NCBI GenBank assembly: GCA_009668925.1 | Contig: SBEK01000101.1 | Location: forward strand, 1 to 14,847 | Length of the DNA stretch: 14,847 nt | Reading direction: 5' to 3' | DNA from: Deltaproteobacteria bacterium | GTDB lineage: Bacteria; Desulfobacterota; Syntrophia; Syntrophales; Smithellaceae | Shown here: in pieces, positions 6,830-12,954 of the stretch | How the letters are laid out: each line of letters opens with the position of its first letter | Numbering within the stretch: position 1 is the first letter of the stretch | Program-made: the position numbers and the translations under genes | Notes under the pieces: model-generated | What the model was told of the DNA's origin: nothing | What the model saw: only the letters and a program-made list of their open reading frames with translations | The model's database searches: none

Positions 6830-8824
6830 ATGGACATCACGATCGAAAAGAGAGCAGCCCGTATAACTGTGACCTGCGCGGGAAGGCTGGATGTCGCCTC
6901 CGCCAAAGAATTTGAAAATACGCTCGAGCCGCTGATCCGGGAAAGCGAACAACAGGTGGTCCTTGATTTTTCACACCTGCATTACATTTCCAGCGCCGGC
7001 ATCCGATCGCTTCTTTTTCTGATGAAGACCGCGGCGGCGCGCCAGGCGGCCGGGGAAACCCGTAATTTGCTCCCTTTTCGTCTGATCCAAACCAGCGGAG
7101 CAATCCGGCAAGTGCTGGAGCTTTCCGGTCTGCTTGAGACCTTCGCTTCGGGCTACAGGCAGGCACCCGGCACATCATCCGTCCCCGGCAAAACGTACAC
7201 CGAACTTCTGACGTGTCTACGCAGCGCATTTCCCTCACCGGTCTCCAACGCTGACGCCGACGCTCAGTTCGTGGCTTCCGTCGCTGGCGGACTTGAAAGC
7301 ATCGACCGGCTCAAGACGACCCGCCCGTATCTGGGCGTGCGCGAACCGATTGACTACAGCCGGGCCAGATCGCAGCAGATTCCGGACGGCATGTCGGATG
7401 CAGCCGGAACCGTCTCGGAAATCGCCGAGTATATGCAGGGCGGTCTCATCTGGAGCCACCCGCATACACAGGAAAACGTTGTGCCTCCATCCACCGTGCC
7501 GTCCATCATCGGAAATCTCTTCGGAGCCATATACAATCCCAATATTGTCTCGGACGAATACAGCTATCGTGTCGGTCTTGCCGAAATTGAAGCGGCGGCC
7601 ATGTGCTCGACTCTCGTGGGATATGCTCCACAACAGGCGGCGGGATTTTTTACTTTTGGGGGTACGGGGACGATTCTCTATGCCGTTAAGCTCGGCATGG
7701 AAAAGGCGTCTCCGGGAACCTTCAGTCGCGGCGTGCATGAACCTCTGAAACTCGTGGCTTCAACCGCGGCTCATTACTCAAAATTGAATGCCCTCGGATG
7801 GTTGGGCGTCGGTACGGATAATCTTGTGGCCATCCCCACTGACGCAGATAACTCGATGGACCTCGCTCATCTGGAAACCAGCCTCCGCACGATTCTGGAC
7901 CGGGGAGAGAAGATCGCCGCCATCATTGCCACCATGGGCACAACCGATGCCTTCGGTATCGACAACCTGCAGTATATTGCCGGCTTGCGCGACAGTCTGG
8001 CCGTCGAGTACCGCCTGCCATACCTGCCGCACATTCATGCGGATGCCGTTATCGGTTGGGCCTGGTCGGTCTTCAATGACTATGATTTCGACGTGAATAG
8101 CCTGAGGTTTAATGCCCGGACGCTGAGATGTCTCTGGGATACACATGTTAATATCAGTGCTCTCGCGCGAGCAGATTCAGTGGGCATCGATTTTCATAAG
8201 ACCGGTTTCGCCCCCTACGTCTCGAGCATGATCCTCTGCAAAAACAAAGATGACCTGACCGGCATCAGCCGCGATACGGGACTGATGCCCTACCTCTTTC
8301 AGTTCGGCAATTATCACCCCGGTGTGTTCACGCTGGAGACCTCGCGGTCCGGCGGCGCCGTGCTGGCGGCCCTGGCCAATCTGAAATTGTTTGGCAAAGA
8401 AGGCTATCGGGCACTTCTGGGACATCTGGTGACCATGGCCGAGGTTCTGAGAAAGCGGCTCGATGAGCATCCATCCATGTGCCAGGTGAATGATTACAAC
8501 TACGGCCCTGTGACGCTGTTCCGGGTTTATCCGGACGGCATCAATGCCAAAGCCGTATTTTATGATGACCTCAACAATCCCGATGCCGCCCCGAGCCTGC
8601 GTCGGGGCAACGACTACAATCAAAAAATTTTTGACGAACTTCACCGCCAGATGGAACAGGAGAATGGTTTTGCGTTGTCGCTGACCAGTCATTACCGCAC
8701 GGCGGCCTGCGGCGAACCGGTCCTGGCCATCAAATCCTTCGTGATGTCGCCCTTCATTGAAGAGCAGCATATGCAGGACCTCATTAGCTGTCTGGAAAAG
8801 GCGCGCCAGGCCGTGAGCTATTGA
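6830..8824 (+). CDS. STAS domain fused to PLP-dependent group II amino-acid decarboxylase
   Basis: A 664-residue two-domain protein. ATG 6830 is preceded by AGGAAGGG; an in-frame ATG at 6761 lies in the AT-rich leader and lacks a ribosome site. Residues 1 to about 105 are a STAS domain of the anti-sigma-factor-antagonist type: GRLDVASAKEFENTL, VVLDFSHLHY, then ISSAGIRSLLFL (53-64). A linker runs to about 125. The rest is a complete fold-type I decarboxylase: SHPHTQENVVPPST near the entry, FGGTGT (276-281) for phosphate binding, HIHADA (401-406) with Asp405 for the pyridine nitrogen, and DFHK with Lys457 for the Schiff base, then TGFAPYVSSM. LETSRSGGAV and the C-terminal VMSPFI also fit the tyrosine/glutamate decarboxylase group. 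The layout resembles bacterial tyrosine decarboxylase more than GadB, but the substrate cannot be read from the sequence. Serine at the site exactly matching SpoIIAA Ser58 is replaced by Ala56; Ser54 and Ser55 remain. Confidence 0.9.
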   Translation: MDITIEKRAARITVTCAGRLDVASAKEFENTLEPLIRESEQQVVLDFSHLHYISSAGIRSLLFLMKTAAARQAAGETRNLLPFRLIQTSGAIRQVLELSGLLETFASGYRQAPGTSSVPGKTYTELLTCLRSAFPSPVSNADADAQFVASVAGGLESIDRLKTTRPYLGVREPIDYSRARSQQIPDGMSDAAGTVSEIAEYMQGGLIWSHPHTQENVVPPSTVPSIIGNLFGAIYNPNIVSDEYSYRVGLAEIEAAAMCSTLVGYAPQQAAGFFTFGGTGTILYAVKLGMEKASPGTFSRGVHEPLKLVASTAAHYSKLNALGWLGVGTDNLVAIPTDADNSMDLAHLETSLRTILDRGEKIAAIIATMGTTDAFGIDNLQYIAGLRDSLAVEYRLPYLPHIHADAVIGWAWSVFNDYDFDVNSLRFNARTLRCLWDTHVNISALARADSVGIDFHKTGFAPYVSSMILCKNKDDLTGISRDTGLMPYLFQFGNYHPGVFTLETSRSGGAVLAALANLKLFGKEGYRALLGHLVTMAEVLRKRLDEHPSMCQVNDYNYGPVTLFRVYPDGINAKAVFYDDLNNPDAAPSLRRGNDYNQKIFDELHRQMEQENGFALSLTSHYRTAACGEPVLAIKSFVMSPFIEEQHMQDLISCLEKARQAVSY

Positions 8825-8911
8825 TCGCTGGCGACGATTAAGACCAGACGCGGATCCTGCAACTGGCGGGTTCTAATTTAATTGATCCATGCAGATCATC
8901 TAAGAACATTA

Positions 8912-8939
8912 TTGACAGTATAATTACTGTTATTATTAT
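8912..8939 (+). promoter_or_regulatory. sigma-70 promoter of the universal stress protein gene
   Basis: A perfect TTGACA (8912-8917) and TATTAT (8934-8939, five of six) are separated by 16 bases, about 70 bases upstream of ATG 9009. The surrounding region is AT-rich compared with the genes. GAGAAGGAGA just before the ATG is the ribosome site. Confidence 0.75.
8915..8930 (+). promoter_or_regulatory. inverted repeat in promoter spacer (candidate operator)
   Basis: ACAGTA-TAAT-TACTGT is a perfect 6-base inverted repeat with a 4-base centre. It overlaps the last three bases of the -35 box and fills most of the spacer, the position expected for a repressor site. The protein that would bind it is unknown. 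Confidence 0.5.
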
Positions 8940-9008
8940 AGGGATGGGTAATGGTTTTTTGCTTCCAAACATTTATCATTATAGAATCTGTAGAGAAGGA
9001 GAAAGATA

Positions 9009-9401
9009 ATGAATTTACTTCTGGCGTATGATGGATCCGAACCGTCGAAAAGTGCACTGGCTTTGACAAAAAAACTGGCCAAGGAAATGAATGCGAAAGT
9101 GAACGTTGTTGTTTCTCGTGTCGGAGGGCGGGCTTCGGACACAAAGGACATTGATAAAGCAGAAATGCAATTGAAATTTGTTGAAGAAGCTCTTGCTCAG
9201 GCGGGCGTAACGTGTCAGCAGCATTTGCTTATTCGCGGCCTCGAGCCCGGGGAGGATATTGTTGATTTTGCCGAGGAAGTTCAGGCTGATTTTATTATAG
9301 TAGGGATCGTCAAAACCTCACGGGTGGGAAAAATTATTACCGGTTCAACGGCTCAGTATGTCATATTAAATGCTCGGTGCCCGGTCATTACCGTTAAATA
9401 A
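9009..9401 (+). CDS. universal stress protein, UspA family
   Basis: A 130-residue single-domain Usp protein, the normal family length. It opens MNLLLAYDGSEPSKSALALTK, where Asp8 and the following GS form the nucleotide-binding start. The C-terminal loop reads G99-I-V-K102-x9-G112-S113-TAQYVILNARCPVITVK. The family's ATP motif is G-x2-G-x9-G-S/T; here the second Gly is Lys, so ATP binding may be altered. Related proteins form dimers in the cytoplasm and increase survival under stress, often by unclear means. The gene follows the STAS-decarboxylase gene by 184 bases with its own promoter, so it is separately transcribed. Its codon use is more AT-rich than that of neighbouring genes. Confidence 0.92.
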   Translation: MNLLLAYDGSEPSKSALALTKKLAKEMNAKVNVVVSRVGGRASDTKDIDKAEMQLKFVEEALAQAGVTCQQHLLIRGLEPGEDIVDFAEEVQADFIIVGIVKTSRVGKIITGSTAQYVILNARCPVITVK

Positions 9402-9501
9402 CCGATGATGGCCGAGCTCTCTCAGCCTTGGCTGGCGGTGATCATCACGCTTTGCAGCGGCCATTGAACTGCAGGTAAAGGGCTGCTGCGCGAAGAGTGT
9501 T

Positions 9502-9518
9502 AATGCCCTTCGGGCATT
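9502..9518. other. hairpin AATGCCC-TTC-GGGCATT
   Basis: A perfect 7-base stem with a 3-base loop about 100 bases after the universal stress protein stop. It has no following T run, so it is not a standard terminator; it could protect the 3' end of the transcript. Confidence 0.4.
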
Positions 9519-9657
9519 GGCAGCTGTCTGCGGATTGCGAATGATCAGAGAGAATTTTCGCCGTCCTTATTTATTTTGGCCAAGACACTAAAAATTGAGA
9601 TAGGCCGAGATCCCTCCGACGGCTGCAATAAATTGAAAGAATTGGCAAAATGTTCTC

Positions 9658-9706
9658 CTCCACCCTCCCTTCACTTAAGGAGGAACTTGCGAAAAGGAGG
9701 GCGGAG
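9658..9706 (-). terminator. inverted repeat downstream of the binding-protein gene, possible terminator
   Basis: CTCCACCCTCC (9658-9668) pairs with GGAGGGCGGAG (9696-9706) with one A-C mismatch. It is 27 bases past the stop of the minus-strand gene, where a terminator is expected, but the 27-base loop is long and the sequence after it on the minus strand (GAGAACATTTTG) is only mildly T-rich. Confidence 0.35.
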
Positions 9707-9732
9707 AAGAACGAAGGGAGTCTAAGTGATTG

Positions 9733-11226
9733 TTATTTACCCCAGTCGTTTTTGCCTTTGCACCGGTCGAGTTTCTGATCCATCCAGGGGAGGACCTTGT
9801 CAGCCGGAACATCCCAGGTGGGACCGGTCAGAGAGGCGTTATCCAGCCAGTGGTAGGGCGGCATATTCATATTCTGCTTCTGTTCGGCCGGAGGCACGAA
9901 CTCGCCCACCCGGAAGCCCTGAATCGCCTTATGATCGCAGGCGCGCATCTGGATCAGCCGTCCGGTCACCATTCTGTAAGTGTCGCCTTCCCAGACTTTG
10001 ATGATCTTCTCGGGGTCGGTGCTCTTGGCCCGCTCGATCACGTTCAGCGTCCAGTAAAAATTCTGGACCCAGGCCCCCCAGGCTCCCCAGGGATATTTGT
10101 ACAGGGGTGCGTTGTAAGGAGCCTTCCAGACGTTTTTCCATTGGTCGTTCCAAGTTTGATAGAATCTGATCATCCCGGGATCGGTAAATGCGGGACCCGT
10201 CTTTTCGTAAGGCTTCACCAGCATGAGACCTTTGGAGCCCTCGACCCCGACCTGAACGAGCGTATTGACATCATCGAGGTAGTTGCCGGCCAGCGGAATA
10301 TGTAACCCCATCTGTCGGGCCTGTTTCAGCAAATTGCTGCAATCGGGCATCCAGTCGGCCGTATAAATGACCTCGGCGCCGGAGGCCTTGATCTTGGTGA
10401 GGTAAGGGGCGAAGTCGGTCAGGAACAGCTTGTGATAATCTTCGCCGACGATCTGCGCTTCCGGATAGAACTCTTTCAGCCCGCGTTTGAAACCTTCCGC
10501 CATATCCCTGCCGTAGGAGTAATCCTGGCACAGAATATAGAACTTCTTCTCTTTCTTTCTCTGGCTATAGAAATAAGCCATCGCCCGGCCGTTCGAGAAG
10601 GTGGCATCGGTCGTCATGAAAGAATAGCGGTTGAAGTTTGTCGCATCCTGGAGTTCGTCCGCATTGGCGGCGACGTTGACGGAGATGACTTTATACTTGT
10701 TCGCGACTTCGTTCTGAACTTTCATCATGTTGCTGCCGGATGTTCCGATCAGGAGATGAACTTTCTCCTGCAAAACCATGCGCTCGCAGATTTTCTTGGC
10801 CACATCCGGTTTGGATTGAGTGTCGGCCTTGTAGAGGGCGATCTTTTTCTTTTTGCCGTCCACCATGATGCCGCCGCGCTGGTTAATGTCATAGGCGGCC
10901 CAGGTCATACAAAGCCAGCCGCTGTCGCCGTTAGCAGCGCCGGGACCGGAGTGGGGCCAGACGACGCCGATCCGGATGACATCTTCGCCTGCGGGATTGA
11001 CCCACTTCTGCGGATCAAACTTGGACATGTCGGTGATCTTCGTCCCGTCGAAGGTTGCGTTGGGCTTCGCCCAAGTTTCCCCGGCAGACGCTGCTTTTGC
11101 TGCTTTCTCAGTTTTAGCCGGTTTGGCTGCAAAGGCTTTGCCCGGACCGATAAGGCCCGCCAAACCCAGCGCCAGTGCACAGACAAAAACCACAACGTAA
11201 TGACTACGTGTCAAATACCAGTTCAT
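9733..11226 (-). CDS. branched-chain-type ABC transporter periplasmic substrate-binding protein
   Basis: A 497-residue periplasmic binding protein of the Leu/Ile/Val-binding (Peripla_BP_6) type. ATG 11226 has AAAGGAG upstream. The Sec signal peptide has a hydrophobic core VVVFVCALALGLAGLIG and cleavage after about residue 33 (AFA). A Lys/Ala-rich linker precedes the domain. IRIGVVWPHSGPGAANGDSGWLCMTWAAYDINQRGG is the usual first strand and ligand-binding segment. KVHLLIGTSGSNMMKVQNEVANKYKVISVNV is the second conserved region and GRDMAEGFKRGLKE the start of lobe 2. The family brings amino acids, aromatic acids or other carboxylates to LivHMGF-type permeases; the ligand here is unknown. No permease or ATPase gene is in the window, so the protein is either an orphan or separated from its transporter. 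An acyl-CoA dehydrogenase remnant and a dehydrogenase lie just upstream. Confidence 0.92.
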   Translation of the reverse strand: MNWYLTRSHYVVVFVCALALGLAGLIGPGKAFAAKPAKTEKAAKAASAGETWAKPNATFDGTKITDMSKFDPQKWVNPAGEDVIRIGVVWPHSGPGAANGDSGWLCMTWAAYDINQRGGIMVDGKKKKIALYKADTQSKPDVAKKICERMVLQEKVHLLIGTSGSNMMKVQNEVANKYKVISVNVAANADELQDATNFNRYSFMTTDATFSNGRAMAYFYSQRKKEKKFYILCQDYSYGRDMAEGFKRGLKEFYPEAQIVGEDYHKLFLTDFAPYLTKIKASGAEVIYTADWMPDCSNLLKQARQMGLHIPLAGNYLDDVNTLVQVGVEGSKGLMLVKPYEKTGPAFTDPGMIRFYQTWNDQWKNVWKAPYNAPLYKYPWGAWGAWVQNFYWTLNVIERAKSTDPEKIIKVWEGDTYRMVTGRLIQMRACDHKAIQGFRVGEFVPPAEQKQNMNMPPYHWLDNASLTGPTWDVPADKVLPWMDQKLDRCKGKNDWGK

Positions 11227-11326
11227 ATACAACTCCTTTCTTTGTTGCTGAAAATTAAATATCGACAATTGGTGATTCCTTAGTGCTCTTCTTGTTTACC
11301 CTCCCTTCTGAATATGCTCAAGTGCT

Positions 11327-11336
11327 CCTGATCAGG
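11327..11336. other. 10-base palindrome CCTGATCAGG
   Basis: A perfect palindrome 101 bases upstream of the binding-protein start and 24 bases past the dehydrogenase-remnant stop. It adjoins one of two copies of AGTGCTC (11282-11288 and 11321-11327). It could be a protein-binding site in the leader of the binding-protein gene; no clear -35/-10 pair was found there. Confidence 0.3.
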
Positions 11337-11359
11337 CGAATGTGGTAAATTCAATGCCT

Positions 11360-11515
11360 TCAATTTGCTTGTTCAGCCGGATCATCGTCAGGCCTCTCTC
11401 GGGAAGAGATCTTTAGACCGAGAATATGCCCCTCAACGATCCTGCGCTGCACCTGATTGGTTCCTTCATAGACTTGAATGCTCTGGACATCGCGCATTCC
11501 CTTTCTCGGCCGCTG
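11360..11515 (-). pseudogene. acyl-CoA dehydrogenase C-terminal remnant
   Basis: The 51 codons that follow the short-chain dehydrogenase stop, in the same frame, encode RKGMRDVQSIQVYEGTNQ and then VQRRIVEGHILG. This is the conserved end of acyl-CoA dehydrogenases, in which R-D-x2-x-I-Q-x-YEGTNQ-x-QR-x-IV lines the FAD-binding last helices. Full enzymes have about 380 residues; only this last part is present, with no dehydrogenase sequence on the other side of the neighbouring gene. A short acidic tail (RERPDDDPAEQAN) leads to TGA 11360-11362. No ribosome site or good start is seen (an internal ATG, Met7, lies behind AAAGGGA with little spacing). The likely origin is deletion or recombination that fused the SDR region to the end of a former acyl-CoA dehydrogenase gene. 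The homology is seen by motif only. Confidence 0.8.
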
Positions 11516-12298
11516 TCATCTCGCCAGGAATCCTCCGTCGACCGCAAGAATATGACCGGTCACATAAGACGACGCTTCCGAAGCCAGGAAGATCGCTGCA
11601 CCTTTAATGTCCTTCCCTTCACCGAATCTTTTCATTGGCGTCATCCCGACAAGCGCTTGGTAATGATGTTTGTATTCAGGGATATCCATATACGACGTCA
11701 TATCCGAATGGAAATACCCCAGGGCAATGGCATTGACCCGGATGTTGTAGGGGGCAAGTTTTACGGCCAGATTCAAGGTCAGGTTATTGAGTGCGGCCTT
11801 GGTTGCATTGTAAGCAACAGAGGGTTGAATATCCTCTTCGAACCCTCGAAGCGACGTGATGGAAGAGATATTGATAATATTGCCGCCGCCCTGGTCTTTC
11901 ATCAGACGGGCGATTTGCTGGGTGAGAATCCAGACCCCGCGCAGGTTGACGTTGAAAAGCTTATCCCATCCCTTGAGTGGAAACTCCAGCGTCGGCGCCC
12001 CCCAGGTAATTCCTGAATTGTTCACCAGAATGTCAATGCGCGGGAATTGTCCTGTCGCTTCTTTCACCAGGGTATTGATATCCTCTTCTTTGGCTTGATC
12101 ACAGGCGATCGGGACAATTCGGACCTTGTACCGCTCGCCGATCTCCCGTGCCGCCGTTTCCAGGTTTTCCATCTTTCTCGACGTGATGATGACCGTCGCC
12201 CCTGCCTCGGCAAGCCCGGCAGTAATGTATTTTCCCAATCCCCGGCCGCCGCCTGTGACCAGCGCGACCTTGCCTTGAAGATCGAATAACTTGCTCAT
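11516..12298 (-). CDS. short-chain dehydrogenase/reductase (SDR family, classical type)
   Basis: A 260-residue classical SDR oxidoreductase. ATG 12298 is preceded by AAAGGAG at 7 bases. The cofactor motif TGGGRGLG is at 15-22. The second strand ends VIITSRK with Arg41, which favours NADP(H) over NAD(H). NNSG is at 93-96 (the family's NNAG), the catalytic serine is in INISSITS (143-149), and the active pair is Y163-NAT-K167. The stretch IRVNAIALGYFHSDM and the C-terminal HILAVDGGFLAR complete the fold. It resembles gluconate 5-dehydrogenase and FabG-like reductases, but the substrate is unknown. The longer in-frame start at 12319 overlaps the ribosome site. The gene lies 98 bases downstream of the thioredoxin-like gene on the same strand, and an acyl-CoA dehydrogenase remnant follows directly. 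Confidence 0.93.
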   Translation of the reverse strand: MSKLFDLQGKVALVTGGGRGLGKYITAGLAEAGATVIITSRKMENLETAAREIGERYKVRIVPIACDQAKEEDINTLVKEATGQFPRIDILVNNSGITWGAPTLEFPLKGWDKLFNVNLRGVWILTQQIARLMKDQGGGNIINISSITSLRGFEEDIQPSVAYNATKAALNNLTLNLAVKLAPYNIRVNAIALGYFHSDMTSYMDIPEYKHHYQALVGMTPMKRFGEGKDIKGAAIFLASEASSYVTGHILAVDGGFLAR

Positions 12299-12351
12299 GA
12301 AGAAACTCCTTTCAACCAAATAATTATTCAGTGCTGCGAGACCTTTGTTCT

Positions 12352-12376
12352 TCCGGGCGGTCCGGAATCCTCCGGG
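12352..12376. other. alternating TCCGG/CCGGA repeats between thioredoxin-like and SDR genes
   Basis: TCCGG-GCGGT-CCGGA-ATCC-TCCGG gives two mutually exclusive short hairpins, since the middle CCGGA can pair with either flank. No T run follows on the minus strand, so it does not look like a terminator. The role is unknown. Confidence 0.3.
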
Positions 12377-12396
12377 TCTTCATTTTCGCCATTTTT

Positions 12397-12750
12397 TTAA
12401 GCCTCTCGCGTCGCATCGAGGAGGATTTGAATCAATGTCTCCCGGTCTGATTCCCCCCAGACCCGGGCGATTTCCCTGCCCCGTTTCAAAATCAAGAATG
12501 TGGGTGTTCCGACGACGCGAAGATTGTTTTTAAATACTTCAAGAAACGCTTCCTCCGGTAAAACGACCTTAATTCTTTCTCTATAGATTCCGGCGATCTC
12601 CTCCAGCACACGCTGTTGTCGGGGAAACGCCTCATCATGAGGCATGCACAGCAACAGAACGATTTTTGACTCGGCCATCACTTCGTCCTCAAATGTTTCG
12701 GGACGAATCGTATGAATTAATGAAACCCTGTTTGATGGATTAGATTTCAT
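12397..12750 (-). CDS. thioredoxin-fold protein lacking the CxxC active site
   Basis: A protein of about 117 residues with the full thioredoxin plan. The first part, IRPETFEDEVMAESKIVLLL, equals the thioredoxin 'F..eV..s..pVlV.f' strand. The helix VLEEIAGIYRERIKVV is followed by FKNNLRVVGTPTFLILKRG, with the cis-Pro at G81-T-P83-T, and RVWGESDRETLIQIL is the last helix. Where thioredoxins have WCGPC, this protein has C35-M-P-H-D-E-A-F-P, so one Cys only, and it cannot do normal dithiol exchange. The start is uncertain: ATG 12750 is preferred because the domain begins soon after; GTG 12810 and ATG 12678 are in frame, the latter with GAGGA upstream but cutting into the fold. It lies between the sigma-54 activator and the SDR gene, on the same strand. 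Its role is unknown: binding or scaffolding, or single-Cys chemistry. Confidence 0.8.
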   Translation of the reverse strand: MKSNPSNRVSLIHTIRPETFEDEVMAESKIVLLLCMPHDEAFPRQQRVLEEIAGIYRERIKVVLPEEAFLEVFKNNLRVVGTPTFLILKRGREIARVWGESDRETLIQILLDATREA

Positions 12751-12895
12751 GAGATGCAGAGTATTCACAAATTGTGCCCGCGGTTGCTCATTCCGTAAAG
12801 CAGAGGCCACACCTGACTCGCGGTTGATTTAACATCCTGAAAAAAGAAAGCTTTTTGAATACGACTTCCAGAGACTGCAAGGGGCAGGAAAATTG

Positions 12896-12954
12896 GACCA
12901 TATGTGGTCATGCGCACATTTATGTGCGCACGCTTGTGTGCGAAATGTCACACA
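12896..12954. promoter_or_regulatory. three consecutive palindromes, candidate activator binding sites
   Basis: The first is GACCA-TATG-TGGTC (12896-12909). The second is TGCGCACAT-TT-ATGTGCGCA (12911-12930), with 9-base perfect arms. The third is TGTGTG-N8-CACACA (12935-12954). The array fills the space immediately after the stop codon of the sigma-54 activator gene and about 150-200 bases upstream of the thioredoxin-like gene start, a usual distance for enhancer sites of sigma-54 activators. The second and third share GTGCG/TGTGCG half-sites. The second could also form a terminator-like hairpin for the activator gene, but no T run follows. Confidence 0.55.

Larger units (their letters stand above)
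9402..9732. other. 331-base intergenic stretch with several hairpins, no gene seen
   Basis: It lies between the universal stress protein gene and the end of the minus-strand binding-protein gene. It holds CAGCC-TT-GGCTG (9423-9434), AATGCCC-TTC-GGGCATT (9502-9518) and a longer purine/pyrimidine-skewed inverted repeat at 9658-9706. None is followed by a clear T run on either strand. No convincing reading frame or RNA gene was found; an unrecognised small RNA cannot be excluded. Confidence 0.5.

Noticed and set aside
8825..8911. Possible terminator after the STAS-decarboxylase gene
   Set aside because: No stable stem followed by a T run could be found in this stretch.
9676..9725. A 12-codon plus-strand frame with TTG start behind TAAGGAGG, resembling a leader peptide
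   Set aside because: It is very short, uses a TTG start, and has no plus-strand gene downstream to control; the GGAGG is better explained as part of the inverted repeats.
10432..11283. A long 283-codon plus-strand frame opposite the binding-protein gene
   Set aside because: It lies on the opposite strand of a clear gene with signal peptide and family motifs, and has no recognisable domain or ribosome site.
11426..12016. A 196-codon plus-strand frame opposite the SDR gene
   Set aside because: It is the antisense of SDR coding sequence and of the acyl-CoA dehydrogenase remnant; no independent evidence supports it.
12320..12396. A 22-codon charged minus-strand frame (MAKMKTRRIPDRPEEQ...) between the thioredoxin-like and SDR genes
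   Set aside because: It has no ribosome site and no recognisable features, so it is probably chance.
12811..12895. Search for a sigma-54 promoter upstream of the thioredoxin-like gene
   Set aside because: A TTGCA on the minus strand has no GG at the required 10-base spacing, so no -24/-12 element could be supported.
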